Assembly (NCBI RefSeq): GCF_015694345.1
Contig: NZ_JADQDC010000005.1
Span: forward strand, 1 to 64,000
Direction: 5' to 3'
Length of the DNA stretch: 64,000 bases
Origin: Novosphingobium jiangmenense
GTDB taxonomy: Bacteria > Pseudomonadota > Alphaproteobacteria > Sphingomonadales > Sphingomonadaceae
Numbering within the stretch: the stretch's first letter is position 1; each line of letters begins with the position of its first letter. Position numbers and translations under genes: made by a program. Under the pieces are notes generated by a model, which saw only the letters and a list, made by a program, of their open reading frames with translations, did no database searches and was not told the origin of the DNA. Shown here piece by piece: positions 26,684 through 34,670 of the stretch.

Positions 26684-27567
26684 CCGACCTTCAGCGCATA
26701 AAGCTCGCCAGCGGCATCGAACTCGATGTCCTCGACGTCGGCCCCAGGGACGCGCCGACGCTCATCTTCCTCCACGGCTTCCCCGAAAGCCACCGCACCT
26801 GGCGCCACCAGATCGTGCACCTCTCCTCGCGCTTCCGCTGCATCGCGCCCGATCAGCGCGGCTATCGCGGTTCGTCCAAGCCGGAAGGCGTGGAGAACTA
26901 CACGCCCGACAAGCTGATCGGCGACGTGTTCCAGCTGGCCGATGCGCTGGGCGTCCAGCAGTTCACGATCCTCGGCCACGACTGGGGCGGCGCGATTGCC
27001 TGGGGCGTTGCGCTGCTTGGCCAGGGCACGCGCGTGACGCGCGCCGTCATCGCCAATGCCCCGCACCCGGTGATCTTCCCCCGCCTGCTCTGGACCGACC
27101 GCCAGCAGCGCGAGGCGAGCCAGTACATGCGCGCCTTCCGCGATACTGCCAACGACGCGATGGTGCGCGAACACGGCCTCGGCGCGCTGCTGATGAAGGC
27201 GCTCAACTGGGAACGCTCGCCGGTGATGGAAGAGGAAGAGCGCGCCGCACTGTTCAAGGACTGGTCGAACCCCGATGCCGCCATCGCCATGCTCAACTGG
27301 TATCGCGCCAGCCCGATGGCCGTCCCGCCGATGGACGCCCCCTTCGAACTGCCCGCAGGCTATCAGGACGCCCCGGTCCCGCCGCTCCAGATCCCCACGC
27401 TGGTAATCTGGGCGATGGACGACATGGCGCTGCCGCCCTGCAACCTCGATGGCATGGACAGGCTTGTCACCAACCTCACCGTGGAGCCGGTCCACGATTG
27501 CGGGCATTTCGTGCCATGGGAAGCACCCGACGCGGTCAACGCCGCGCTGGACAAATTCATCCGCTGA
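26680..27567 (+). CDS. epoxide-hydrolase-like alpha/beta hydrolase
   Basis: A 295-residue alpha/beta hydrolase. The oxyanion motif HGFPES is at about 33-38 and the nucleophile elbow GHDWGG at 99-104, with Asp101 as nucleophile, which points to the epoxide hydrolase / haloalkane dehalogenase branch. The catalytic His is in DCGHFVPWE near the end. A cap domain lies around 130-220 and the two cap tyrosines of epoxide hydrolases are plausible in QYMRAF and NWYRAS. Substrate unknown; coupled to the upstream SDR. Confidence 0.88.
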   Translation: MTDLQRIKLASGIELDVLDVGPRDAPTLIFLHGFPESHRTWRHQIVHLSSRFRCIAPDQRGYRGSSKPEGVENYTPDKLIGDVFQLADALGVQQFTILGHDWGGAIAWGVALLGQGTRVTRAVIANAPHPVIFPRLLWTDRQQREASQYMRAFRDTANDAMVREHGLGALLMKALNWERSPVMEEEERAALFKDWSNPDAAIAMLNWYRASPMAVPPMDAPFELPAGYQDAPVPPLQIPTLVIWAMDDMALPPCNLDGMDRLVTNLTVEPVHDCGHFVPWEAPDAVNAALDKFIR

Positions 27568-27572
27568 CGGCT

Positions 27573-27658
27573 CGTCATTGCGAGGAGGCGAAGCTGACGA
27601 AGCAATCCAGAGCGTCGCGCAATCCGCTCTGGATTGCTTCGCTCCGCTCACAATGACG
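27573..27658. repeat. palindromic repeat with CGTCATTGCGAG ends
   Basis: Left arm 27573-27613 begins CGTCATTGCGAG and ends GCAATCCAGAGC; right arm 27626-27658 begins GCTCTGGATTGCTTCG and ends CAATGACG. The element forms a long imperfect hairpin filling the convergent gap between the hydrolase and DUF2332 genes. It matches the commonly seen bacterial dispersed palindrome with CGTCATTGCGAG ends. Confidence 0.85.
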
Positions 27659-27671
27659 AAGAACACTTAAC

Positions 27672-28733
27672 CTAACTGGGTTGGAACCACTCGACCCACG
27701 CACCATGGGCATGGGCGGTGCCAAGCACCTGCGGCTCAGCCGCGCCCGGCCAGTAACGCACACTCAACTCGTGGCGAAAGGTCTGGCGGTTGGTCTCGAG
27801 CATGACCCATGCCAGCCGCCGCGTTGCATCTGCCTTCGCCCCCGCCTCAGCCATCAGCGCCTCGATCCGCATACGAGTTTCGGGCGGCAGGTATTGCCAG
27901 ACGATGGAATGGAACACGACCCGCGTGGTGTCATCGTCCTGAGGCGCGGCCAGCCGCTCGGCCACGAAGTCGCCCGCATCCATCTGCGCCACATCGGGAG
28001 CCCGCTGCGCCGCCAGCGCAATCGCCGCATCGATCCGCCCGATCCGCTCGGTCACCTCGGCCCAGACATAGGACTTCAGCCGCAGCGCCGCTTCCGGATC
28101 GGCAAGGTTCACCGGCGCACGGTCGCAGCCTCTGATCCCGACGATCTCGACATCGGCCTGAGGCGGCGGAGGCCCGCGCCACTTGGGCACGATCCGCATC
28201 GGCGATTCCTCCGGCCCGGCGGTCGTCCCGCCAAGGTCGAAGAAGAACCGCTCCATCATCGTGTTGACGCCCGCGCTCGCCCCAAGCTCGTTCAGCTCGA
28301 AGCGCGGCCCCAGCCGCTGCGACAGCCACAGCAGTGCCGCCATGATCGAGGCCGACCGACCAGCCTCGTTGGTCTGCGGCGGCCCCTCGAGCCACGGCAG
28401 CAATTCGGCATCATGCTCCCGCGTCACCGCCACCACCAGCGCATCGACCTCGGCCTGAACGGTCACCTCGCCGCGATAGACCGGGGCCAGACGCGCATCT
28501 TTCCCCGTCAGCACAAGGTTGTGATGCCCGCCCGCGAGCCGGAGTGGCAGCGCGTCCTCCAGCGGCTTGCCCGGCCAGACAGCGATTCGCCTGCCAACCT
28601 CGGTAGCGCCATCCAGCAACCGCAATTGCGCCCGCACCACCCGTCCGGTGCAGGGTGCGCCGTTGTTCGTGGCGTGGTCTGCCTGCCATTCTATGGCCTT
28701 TGCGACCTCTTCGATCTCCATGATCGGGTTCAT
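27672..28733 (-). CDS. DUF2332 domain protein
   Basis: A 353-residue cytosolic protein of the DUF2332 family, function unknown. Recognisable blocks are AIEWQADHATNNGAPCTGRVV near the start, ELGASAGVN followed by the MMERFFFD region, GCDRAPVNLADPEAALRLKSY-type block near 220, and VVFHSIVWQYLP. The ASAGVN glycine motif and following order are suggestive of a degenerate SAM-methyltransferase fold, but this is a guess. Divergent from hisG with about 40 bases between starts. Confidence 0.8.
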   Translation of the reverse strand: MNPIMEIEEVAKAIEWQADHATNNGAPCTGRVVRAQLRLLDGATEVGRRIAVWPGKPLEDALPLRLAGGHHNLVLTGKDARLAPVYRGEVTVQAEVDALVVAVTREHDAELLPWLEGPPQTNEAGRSASIMAALLWLSQRLGPRFELNELGASAGVNTMMERFFFDLGGTTAGPEESPMRIVPKWRGPPPPQADVEIVGIRGCDRAPVNLADPEAALRLKSYVWAEVTERIGRIDAAIALAAQRAPDVAQMDAGDFVAERLAAPQDDDTTRVVFHSIVWQYLPPETRMRIEALMAEAGAKADATRRLAWVMLETNRQTFRHELSVRYWPGAAEPQVLGTAHAHGAWVEWFQPS

Positions 28734-28775
28734 TCGGTTGCCCTTTGCGCCGTGCTGCCATAAGGGCGGCGGGTT

Positions 28776-29447
28776 ATGTCCACCGCCGCACCGCTCGTTT
28801 TCGCCCTGCCCAAGGGCCGCATCCTCGACGAGGCCCTGCCTCTGCTCGAGAAGGCCGGGATCGTGCCCGAGGCCGATTTCTTTAACAAGGCCTCGCGCGC
28901 CCTCTCCTTCGCCACGAACCGCGACGACGTGAAGATCATCCGCGTCCGCGCTTTCGACGTGGCGACCTTCGTGGCGCATGGGGCGGCGCATGCGGGCATC
29001 GTCGGCTCGGACGTGATCGACGAATTCGACTACGCGGACCTCTACGCACCGGTCGATCTCGACATCGGCCACTGCCGCCTGTCCGTCGCCGAACCGGTAG
29101 AGTTGGTGGAGAGTCATGCCTCTGCCCGCGAGAGTCATGCCAGAGTTGCCACCAAGTACCCCAACCTGACGCGCCGCCACTTCGAGAAGCTCGGCGTGCA
29201 GGCCGAGGTGGTAAAACTCAATGGCGCCATGGAGTTGGCCCCCTCGCTGGGCCTTGCCAGCCGCATTGTCGACCTCGTTTCGACCGGCCGCACGCTCAAG
29301 GAGAACGGTCTGGTCGAAACCAGCCAGATCCTGCCAGTCTCGGCCCGCCTGATCGTCAACCGCGCTGCGCTGAAGACCGACAGCGCCCGCCTCGGCGCGC
29401 TGGTCGACGCCTTCCGCGAAATGGTTGCCGCAAGGAAGGCCGCCTGA
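28776..29447 (+). CDS. hisG: ATP phosphoribosyltransferase, short form
   Basis: A 223-residue catalytic HisG, first enzyme of histidine synthesis (ATP + PRPP). It lacks the C-terminal regulatory domain of the roughly 300-residue long form. Motifs [18 protein letters not shown] at the start, GIVGSDVI, and the PRPP loop [14 protein letters not shown] near 170. Short HisG needs the HisZ regulatory subunit, which is not in this window. Its stop overlaps hisD by one base. Confidence 0.95.
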   Translation: MSTAAPLVFALPKGRILDEALPLLEKAGIVPEADFFNKASRALSFATNRDDVKIIRVRAFDVATFVAHGAAHAGIVGSDVIDEFDYADLYAPVDLDIGHCRLSVAEPVELVESHASARESHARVATKYPNLTRRHFEKLGVQAEVVKLNGAMELAPSLGLASRIVDLVSTGRTLKENGLVETSQILPVSARLIVNRAALKTDSARLGALVDAFREMVAARKAA

Positions 29448-30736
29448 TGCTGCGCCTGAAATCCAGCGATCCGGGCTTTGCCAAGGCCTTCGCCCGCCTC
29501 GTCAAGGACCGCCGCGAGAGCGACGAGAACGTTGCGCGCGACGTGCAGACGATCATCGACGACGTGCGCCTGCGCGGTGACGAAGCGCTCGCCGAATACA
29601 CCGCCAAGTTCGACGGCCACACCCCCGCCGACGAAGATTGGCGAGTGTCGCCAGAGGCTTGCCGCGAAGCTTTCGACGCACTCAAGCCCGATCTGCGCGC
29701 CGCGCTCGAACTCGCCGCACAGCGCATCCGCGATTACCACCGCGCCCAGCTGCCGGAAAACCGCGACTATACCGACGCCAGCGGCATGCGCCTCGGTGCG
29801 CGGTGGAGCGCCGTCAATGGTGCCGGACTCTACGTCCCCGGCGGCCGCGCGGCCTATCCATCCTCGCTGCTGATGAATGCGATCCCCGCCAAGGTCGCAG
29901 GCGTTCAGCGCCTCGTCGTCGTCACCCCGACGCCCAAGGGCGAAGCCAATCCGCTGGTCCTCGCCGCCGCCCACCTTGCCGGCGCTGACGAGGTCTGGCG
30001 CGTTGGCGGAGCGCAGGCGGTGGCCGCGCTTGCCTATGGCACCGCCCGCATCAAGCCGGTCGACGTCATCACCGGCCCCGGCAATGCCTGGGTGGCCGAA
30101 GCAAAGCGCCAGCTGTTCGGCGTGGTCGGCATCGACATGGTCGCCGGCCCCTCGGAAATCCTCGTGATTGCCGATGCAAAGAACGACCCGCAGTGGATCG
30201 CGGCCGACCTGCTCAGCCAGGCCGAACACGATCCGGTGGCGCAATCAATCCTGATCACCGATGATGCCGCCTTTGCCGATCAGGTGGCGGACATGGTCGG
30301 CGTCGAGATTGCCATGTTGCCCACCGCCAAGGTCGCCAAGGCCAGCTGGGACGATTACGGCGTGATCATCGTCGTGGACTCGCTCAACGAAGCGCCCGCG
30401 CTGGCCAATGCGCTGGCCGCCGAACACGTCGAGATCGCCACCGACGATCCCCAAACCCTGTTCGACCAGATCCGCCATGCCGGCTCGGTCTTCCTTGGCC
30501 GCATGACCCCCGAAGCCGTCGGTGACTATGTCGCCGGGCCGAACCACGTCCTGCCCACCGGGCGCCGCGCGCGCTTTTCCTCGGGCCTTTCCGTTCTGGA
30601 TTTCATGAAACGCACCAGCTTTATCGAGGCGACTGACGCCGCGCTAGCCGCCGTCGGTCCTGCCGCCATCGCCCTTGCCGAGGCCGAGGGCCTTGCTGCC
30701 CATGCCCGCTCCATTGAAGTGAGGCTCGGCCTGTGA
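29447..30736 (+). CDS. hisD: histidinol dehydrogenase
   Basis: A 429-residue enzyme for the last two oxidations of histidine synthesis (histidinol to histidine, NAD-dependent, zinc). Motifs: GLYVPGGRAAYPSSLLMNAIPA near 125, the signature around IDMVAGPSEILVIAD, SQAEHDP with zinc ligands, and the C-terminal AGPNHVLPTGRRARFSSGLS. In the hisG-hisD-nusB unit; the start overlaps the hisG stop by one base and the stop overlaps nusB by four. Confidence 0.96.
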   Translation: MLRLKSSDPGFAKAFARLVKDRRESDENVARDVQTIIDDVRLRGDEALAEYTAKFDGHTPADEDWRVSPEACREAFDALKPDLRAALELAAQRIRDYHRAQLPENRDYTDASGMRLGARWSAVNGAGLYVPGGRAAYPSSLLMNAIPAKVAGVQRLVVVTPTPKGEANPLVLAAAHLAGADEVWRVGGAQAVAALAYGTARIKPVDVITGPGNAWVAEAKRQLFGVVGIDMVAGPSEILVIADAKNDPQWIAADLLSQAEHDPVAQSILITDDAAFADQVADMVGVEIAMLPTAKVAKASWDDYGVIIVVDSLNEAPALANALAAEHVEIATDDPQTLFDQIRHAGSVFLGRMTPEAVGDYVAGPNHVLPTGRRARFSSGLSVLDFMKRTSFIEATDAALAAVGPAAIALAEAEGLAAHARSIEVRLGL

Positions 30737-31179
30737 ACGCGATCTCGGGCAAGGCCCGCGCCGCCTCGCGCCTCGCCGCCGTGCAGGCGCTTTACCAGGT
30801 GGACATGGAGAAGACCGCGCTGCACCTGCTGCTGGACGAGTTCCACCAGCACCGGCTGGGCGCGGAAATCGAGGACGTCGAATACCTCAAGGCCGACGTT
30901 GCCTTCTTCGACGATGTGGTGAAGGGCGTCGATGCCCGCCGCAACGAGATCGACCTGCTGCTCTCGGCCAAGCTCGCCAAGGGCTGGTCGCTTGCCCGCC
31001 TCGACAAGACCATGCTGCAGATCCTGCGCGCCGGTTCCTACGAACTCTTGGCGCGCAAGGACGTGCCGGTAGCGACGGTCATTACCGAGTATGTCGATGT
31101 AGCCCACGCCTTCTTCGAAGAGCGCGAGGCCAAGTTTGTCAACGGCGTGCTCGATGCGGTGGCCAAGGACGTACGGTAA
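30733..31179 (+). CDS. nusB: transcription antitermination factor NusB
   Basis: A 148-residue all-helical NusB. It begins near ARAASRLAAVQALYQVDM with the RNA-binding arginine-rich motif, and has the conserved SARLDKTMLQILRAGSYELL-like region and C-terminal EYVDVAHAFFEEREAKFVNGVLD. With NusE it promotes antitermination on rRNA operons. It uses a GTG start overlapping the hisD stop (GTGA). Downstream is a palindromic repeat. Confidence 0.95.
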   Translation: MNAISGKARAASRLAAVQALYQVDMEKTALHLLLDEFHQHRLGAEIEDVEYLKADVAFFDDVVKGVDARRNEIDLLLSAKLAKGWSLARLDKTMLQILRAGSYELLARKDVPVATVITEYVDVAHAFFEEREAKFVNGVLDAVAKDVR

Positions 31180-31189
31180 GACAGCCAAA

Positions 31190-31267
31190 CTTCGTCATCC
31201 CCGCGCAGGCGGGGATCCAGAGAGAAAAGCGCCAGAGTGGATTCCCGCCTGCGCGGGAATGACGAAG
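31190..31267. repeat. palindromic repeat with CGTCATCCCCGCGCAGGCGG arm
   Basis: Left arm 31190-31219 (starting CTTCGTCATCCCCGCG) and right arm 31238-31267 (ending GGGAATGACGAAG) pair over almost their full length, with an 18-base loop. It fills the convergent gap between nusB and the formylglutathione hydrolase gene, and is a typical dispersed intergenic element that could also act as a bidirectional terminator. Confidence 0.88.
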
Positions 31268-31276
31268 GTGTTGAGC

Positions 31277-32122
31277 CTACAACCGCTCCGCATGCCAGCG
31301 GATGTGGTCTTCCATGAAGGTCGAGATGAAGTTGTAGCTGTGGTCGTAACCCGGCTGCAGCCGCAGCGTCAGGTCCACGCCCGCCGCCTTGCAGGCAGCA
31401 TCCAGCAGTTCGGGGCGCAGTTGCTCGGCAAGGAAGCCGTCGGCATCGCCCTGATCGACCAGCACCGCGCCCGCCGGACGCTTGCCATCCTCGATCAACG
31501 CCACCGCATCGTGCCTGCGCCAAGCCGCGCGATCATCGCCGAGATAGCCGCCCAAGGCCTTGTGTCCCCAGGGCACCTGGCCCGGCGCGACGATCGGCGC
31601 GAAGGCCGATAGCGACTTGAACTTCTCCGGATAGGTCAGCCCCAGCGTCAGCGCGCCATGGCCGCCCATCGAATGGCCGGTGATGCCCATACGATCCAGA
31701 TCGACAGGGAAGTGCGCGCCCAGCAGGGCAGGCAGTTCCTCGGCGATGTAGTCCCACATGCGGTAGTGCTGGGCAAAGGGCTCCTGCGTGGCGTTCACAT
31801 AGAAGCCTGCGCCAAGGCCGAAATCGTAGGCCCCTTCCGCGTCGTCAGCCACGCCCTCGCCACGCGGCGAGCTGTCGGGCGCAACGAAGACGATGCCGAG
31901 TTCGGCACAAGCCTTGCGGTACTCGCCCTTGTCGGTGACGTTGGCGTGGGTGCAGGTCAGCCCGGAAAGGTAGACCAGCACCGGCAACTTTGCGCCTTCC
32001 GCCGCCTGAGGGGGCAGGAAGACCGAAAAGGTCATTCCCGTCCCCGTCGCGGCGGACTCATGCTTGTAGACGCCAAGCGTTCCGCCATGCGCCTTCGAAG
32101 TCGAGACCGTTTCGAGTGACAT
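31277..32122 (-). CDS. fghA: S-formylglutathione hydrolase
   Basis: A 281-residue esterase-D-type enzyme that hydrolyses S-formylglutathione to formate and glutathione in formaldehyde detoxification. The catalytic Ser151 is in GITGHSMGGHGAL, the conserved block LVYLSGLTCTHANVTDKG is near 50-65, and the C-terminal GYDHSYNFIS carries the catalytic His. The usual partner, glutathione-dependent formaldehyde dehydrogenase (adhC), is not in the window. The start overlaps the stop of the upstream VOC gene by one base. Confidence 0.94.
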   Translation of the reverse strand: MSLETVSTSKAHGGTLGVYKHESAATGTGMTFSVFLPPQAAEGAKLPVLVYLSGLTCTHANVTDKGEYRKACAELGIVFVAPDSSPRGEGVADDAEGAYDFGLGAGFYVNATQEPFAQHYRMWDYIAEELPALLGAHFPVDLDRMGITGHSMGGHGALTLGLTYPEKFKSLSAFAPIVAPGQVPWGHKALGGYLGDDRAAWRRHDAVALIEDGKRPAGAVLVDQGDADGFLAEQLRPELLDAACKAAGVDLTLRLQPGYDHSYNFISTFMEDHIRWHAERL

Positions 32123-32493
32123 CAGGCAATGATGTCCAGCGCGCAGAGCTTGTTGCCGGCGGGATCGCGCAGATAGGCGAGATAGTAGGGCGAGCCTTCA
32201 CGCGGCCCCGGGGGGTCTTCGCAAGCCGTGCCGCCCGCAGCGACGCCAGCGGCGTGCCAGGCGTTGGCCTGTTCCGGATTCATGCGGAAACCGATGGTGC
32301 CGCCATTCGCGCCGCAGGCCGGTTCGCCATTGATCGGCTTGGTCACGATGAACAGCCCGCCATTGTGCTGGTAGATCAGGCGCCCCTTGGGGTCGGTGAT
32401 CGCTTCCGGGCCGCCGAACGCGGCGAAGGTGGCATCGTAGAACTTCTTGGCGGCGTCGATATCGTCGGCGCCAACCATGACATGGCTGAACAT
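32122..32493 (-). CDS. VOC family (glyoxalase-like) protein
   Basis: A 123-residue single-domain vicinal-oxygen-chelate protein starting MFSHVMVGADDIDAAKKFYD and ending YLAYLRDPAGNKLCALDI, the two beta-alpha-beta-beta-beta modules of the fold. Metal-ligand candidates are His4 and the late Asp/Glu positions. It is translationally coupled to fghA, and sphingomonads often carry a VOC protein in the adhC-fghA operon, so a role in formaldehyde or glutathione-adduct metabolism is inferred. The ATG at 32493 has a GGGAGAG site. Confidence 0.88.
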   Translation of the reverse strand: MFSHVMVGADDIDAAKKFYDATFAAFGGPEAITDPKGRLIYQHNGGLFIVTKPINGEPACGANGGTIGFRMNPEQANAWHAAGVAAGGTACEDPPGPREGSPYYLAYLRDPAGNKLCALDIIA

Positions 32494-32590
32494 AGCTCTC
32501 TCCCGTTGACAGGTTGCAGCGGGAAGAGAGCTAAGCCAATGGCTTGCGCGGTCAAGCGTCCGGACGGGAATTCTTTGTTGCCAATTGGCC

Positions 32591-33436
32591 TCAGGCCACA
32601 GGGTCGAGCAGGCCAAGCAGCGCCACCGCACCGACCACGCCCAGGCCGACCGCAAGCTCGAGCAGCAGCGACACGCGCAAGCGCGCCACCGCGCCGGGCT
32701 CACCGCGTTCCAGCGACGGCACGAGCCGCCAGCGATTGCCTGCCGCAAGGCCCAGCATCAGCGCGAACAGCGCCAGCTTGACGGCCAGCACGGTAAACCA
32801 GCGCGCCTCGAGCAGCATCGGCCATCCCGCGATCGACAGCGTATTGAGCAGGCCAGTCAGCACGAGAACTGCGACAACGACGCTGCCGGTTCGGGCAAAG
32901 CGGGAAAGCGCGGCGATGTCAGGGCCGGTGCGTGACAGCGACGACGCGCCGAACATGGCCAGCGCGCCAAGCCAGACGGCGGCGGCGATCAGGTGGAACA
33001 CATCGGCAGCGCGATGGATCGGCATCTCGCTCGCCCCGGCGTGCCCGGTCCATGCCATGGAACAGAGCGCCACGGCTCCGCCCAGGGCCAGCACCGGCAG
33101 GCGCAGACGGCGCAGGGGCAGGAGGCTGGCAAGGATGACAGCGAACAGAGCGGTGAGGCGCCATTCCATCACGCGCCCCAGCGGGGTCTGGGCAAGAACC
33201 ACTTCGGCCGTGGCCTGATCGAGCTGATCGAGCCCGATCCCGGCCATGGTGGCAATGCTCTCCAACGCCCACCACGCCGAGGCGGCCGCTGCTGCGATTG
33301 CCAGCAGGACAAGGCCGAGGCGAGCGCGCAGCGTCAGGACCTGCCCCGCCGCCAGAGCGTGCAGCGGCAATCCCGCAACGAGCAACAGCGCAATATAGGC
33401 CGCCGCCCGGGCCGCGATCAGGCCAGTCGTTTCCAT
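32591..33436 (-). CDS. copD: copper resistance protein CopD
   Basis: A 281-residue inner-membrane protein with about eight membrane segments, the CopD/YcnJ type. Conserved histidines lie in WTGHAGASEMPIHRAADVFHLIAAAVWLG (His at GHAG, IHR and FHL), candidates for copper transfer. CopD is thought to pass copper delivered by periplasmic CopC to the cytoplasm. It follows copC by 15 bases and shares its promoter. Confidence 0.9.
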   Translation of the reverse strand: METTGLIAARAAAYIALLLVAGLPLHALAAGQVLTLRARLGLVLLAIAAAAASAWWALESIATMAGIGLDQLDQATAEVVLAQTPLGRVMEWRLTALFAVILASLLPLRRLRLPVLALGGAVALCSMAWTGHAGASEMPIHRAADVFHLIAAAVWLGALAMFGASSLSRTGPDIAALSRFARTGSVVVAVLVLTGLLNTLSIAGWPMLLEARWFTVLAVKLALFALMLGLAAGNRWRLVPSLERGEPGAVARLRVSLLLELAVGLGVVGAVALLGLLDPVA

Positions 33437-33451
33437 GCCCCTCAGGCCGGG

Positions 33452-33829
33452 TCAGCGCACGGTAAAGGCGTATTGCCCTTCGATGCGGTGCTGGTCGGCG
33501 GCAACGGCGTGCCACTTGAGGTTGTAGCTGCCCGCCGGAAGGGCGCGGGGCAGGGTCACGGTCAGGACCTTGCCGGCAGCGGCGGTCTTGAAGCCCTTGA
33601 TCGGCATCGGCGCGTGGTTGGCCATGCCGGGCATGCCGGTCATCACCAGTTCGATGCCCGAGAGCGGGCCGACGAGCTCTTCCGAGAAGGTCAGGGTCAG
33701 AGTGGTCGGCTTGGCCACCGCGGTGTTGGGCGCCGGGTTCGACGAAAGGAGCTTGGGATGGGCAAAGGCTGCGCCGGGCAGGGCCAGCATGGCAAGGGCG
33801 GGGGCAGCAAGGAGCGCAAGACGGCGCAT
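33452..33829 (-). CDS. copC: periplasmic copper-binding protein CopC
   Basis: A 125-residue protein with a signal peptide cleaved after AAFA, giving a mature N-terminal His (HPKLLSSNPAPN), a Cu(II) ligand in CopC proteins. The second site comprises a Met-rich loop (MTGMPGMANHAPM) suited to Cu(I), and the C-terminal AADQHRIEGQYAF replaces the more usual DGHPVxG. It is a periplasmic cupredoxin-like carrier for CopD. An ECF-type promoter motif is located 33-59 bases upstream. Confidence 0.93.
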   Translation of the reverse strand: MRRLALLAAPALAMLALPGAAFAHPKLLSSNPAPNTAVAKPTTLTLTFSEELVGPLSGIELVMTGMPGMANHAPMPIKGFKTAAAGKVLTVTLPRALPAGSYNLKWHAVAADQHRIEGQYAFTVR

Positions 33830-33861
33830 GGGAAGTCCTTTCGGGTTGGGATCTGCCTGAC

Positions 33862-33888
33862 ATTACGCAGGTCTCCCGACAATCCCTC
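33862..33888 (-). promoter_or_regulatory. ECF-type promoter motif for copC-copD
   Basis: On the minus strand GAGGGAT (33888-33882) and GCGTAAT (33868-33862) are separated by 13 bases. The last three spacer bases, CCT, also match the copA copy. The -10 end lies 33 bases before the copC ATG. The same pair with the same spacing occurs upstream of the regulator operon and of copA. Confidence 0.8.
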
Positions 33889-33911
33889 GCCCATAGCGCA
33901 AAATTTGTGTT

Positions 33912-33938
33912 GAGGGATTCGGCTTGAGCGCGCGTAAT
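33912..33938 (+). promoter_or_regulatory. ECF-type promoter motif for the sigma/anti-sigma operon
   Basis: TTGAGGGAT ends at 33918 and GCGTAAT spans 33932-33938, a 13-base spacer identical to the copC and copA copies. It lies back-to-back with the copC motif (24 bases between the two -35 elements), so one divergent control region serves both units. The start codon of the first gene is 34 bases downstream. Confidence 0.8.
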
Positions 33939-33971
33939 GGAAATTGCGTGGAAAAAGGAACCCAGCCAGCG

Positions 33972-34229
33972 ATGGCCGATATCGACGAAGTCTTGGGCGC
34001 TCTTGCAGCGAAGGAGGTGCCCGCCTCGCTCACCACCATCGATGATGGCGTGATGCGTGGCCTTGCCGAGCGGCGCGAGAGCGTGACGGCACGGCGCGGC
34101 ATGGTCATGGCCGTGGCGATTGCTGCGGTCGTCGGGATCGTCGGGTCGATCGCGCCGTCTGCCCCGGCGCAGGCAGAGCCGCTGTTCGGTGTGCCCTCGG
34201 GCGCACCCTCGCACTTGCTGGCAGACTGA
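33972..34229 (+). CDS. short membrane protein, CnrY-like anti-sigma candidate
   Basis: An 85-residue protein with a soluble N-terminal half (MADIDEVLGALAAKEVPAS to about residue 42) and one membrane segment (MVMAVAIAAVVGIVGSIAP), followed by a short periplasmic tail. Size, topology and position before a periplasmic sensor and an ECF sigma gene match CnrY, which holds sigma CnrH at the membrane. Sequence similarity to CnrY cannot be judged by eye. ATG at 33972 is preferred; longer starts would overlap the promoter motif. TGATG overlap with the next gene. Confidence 0.65.
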   Translation: MADIDEVLGALAAKEVPASLTTIDDGVMRGLAERRESVTARRGMVMAVAIAAVVGIVGSIAPSAPAQAEPLFGVPSGAPSHLLAD

Positions 34230-34666
34230 TGGGCGCGGCCTTGCGCTATGTCGTGGTGGCCGTGGTCTCTGCCGCCGTCGCCCTTGCCGCCAGCCACTTT
34301 GCGCGCGGCTTCATGCCGATGCAGCACGGCAGCGAGCTCCACCAGTTGATGCACGAGCGGCTCGATCTGTCGGCGGAGCAGAAGCAAGAGATCGACCGGC
34401 TCGAGGCGGATTTTGCGGGCAAGCGCCGCAATCTGGACGAACGGCTGCGCGCTTCGAACGCAGACCTTGCCCGCGCGATCGAGAGCGAGCACCAGATCGG
34501 CCCCAAGGTGACCGGCGCGGTCGATGCTTCGCACATGGCGATGGGTGAGCTGCAGAAGGCGACGCTGGCCCATGTCTTTGCGATGCGGGCGGTGCTGACG
34601 CCCGAGCAGCAGGTGATCTTCGACCGCGAGATCGCCCGCGCCCTGACCGCGCCCGACCACCGCTGA
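34229..34666 (+). CDS. CnrX-like periplasmic heavy-metal sensor
   Basis: A 145-residue protein anchored by one N-terminal membrane segment (residues 6-24) with a helical periplasmic domain. It belongs to the CnrX/NccX/ZraP-like metal-sensor superfamily. Metal-ligand candidates are His38-x3-His42, Glu59, and His115-x3-Met119. CnrX of Cupriavidus uses His42, His46, Glu63, His119 and Met123; every one is reproduced here at an offset of exactly four. The gene is translationally coupled to the short membrane protein before it and followed by the sigma factor. Its setting predicts copper rather than cobalt/nickel sensing. Confidence 0.88.
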   Translation: MGAALRYVVVAVVSAAVALAASHFARGFMPMQHGSELHQLMHERLDLSAEQKQEIDRLEADFAGKRRNLDERLRASNADLARAIESEHQIGPKVTGAVDASHMAMGELQKATLAHVFAMRAVLTPEQQVIFDREIARALTAPDHR

Positions 34667-34670
34667 ACCG

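Noticed and set aside
33924..33971. A longer start for the anti-sigma candidate
   Set aside because: It would place the start codon inside the ECF promoter motif and add residues without a hydrophobic or conserved pattern.
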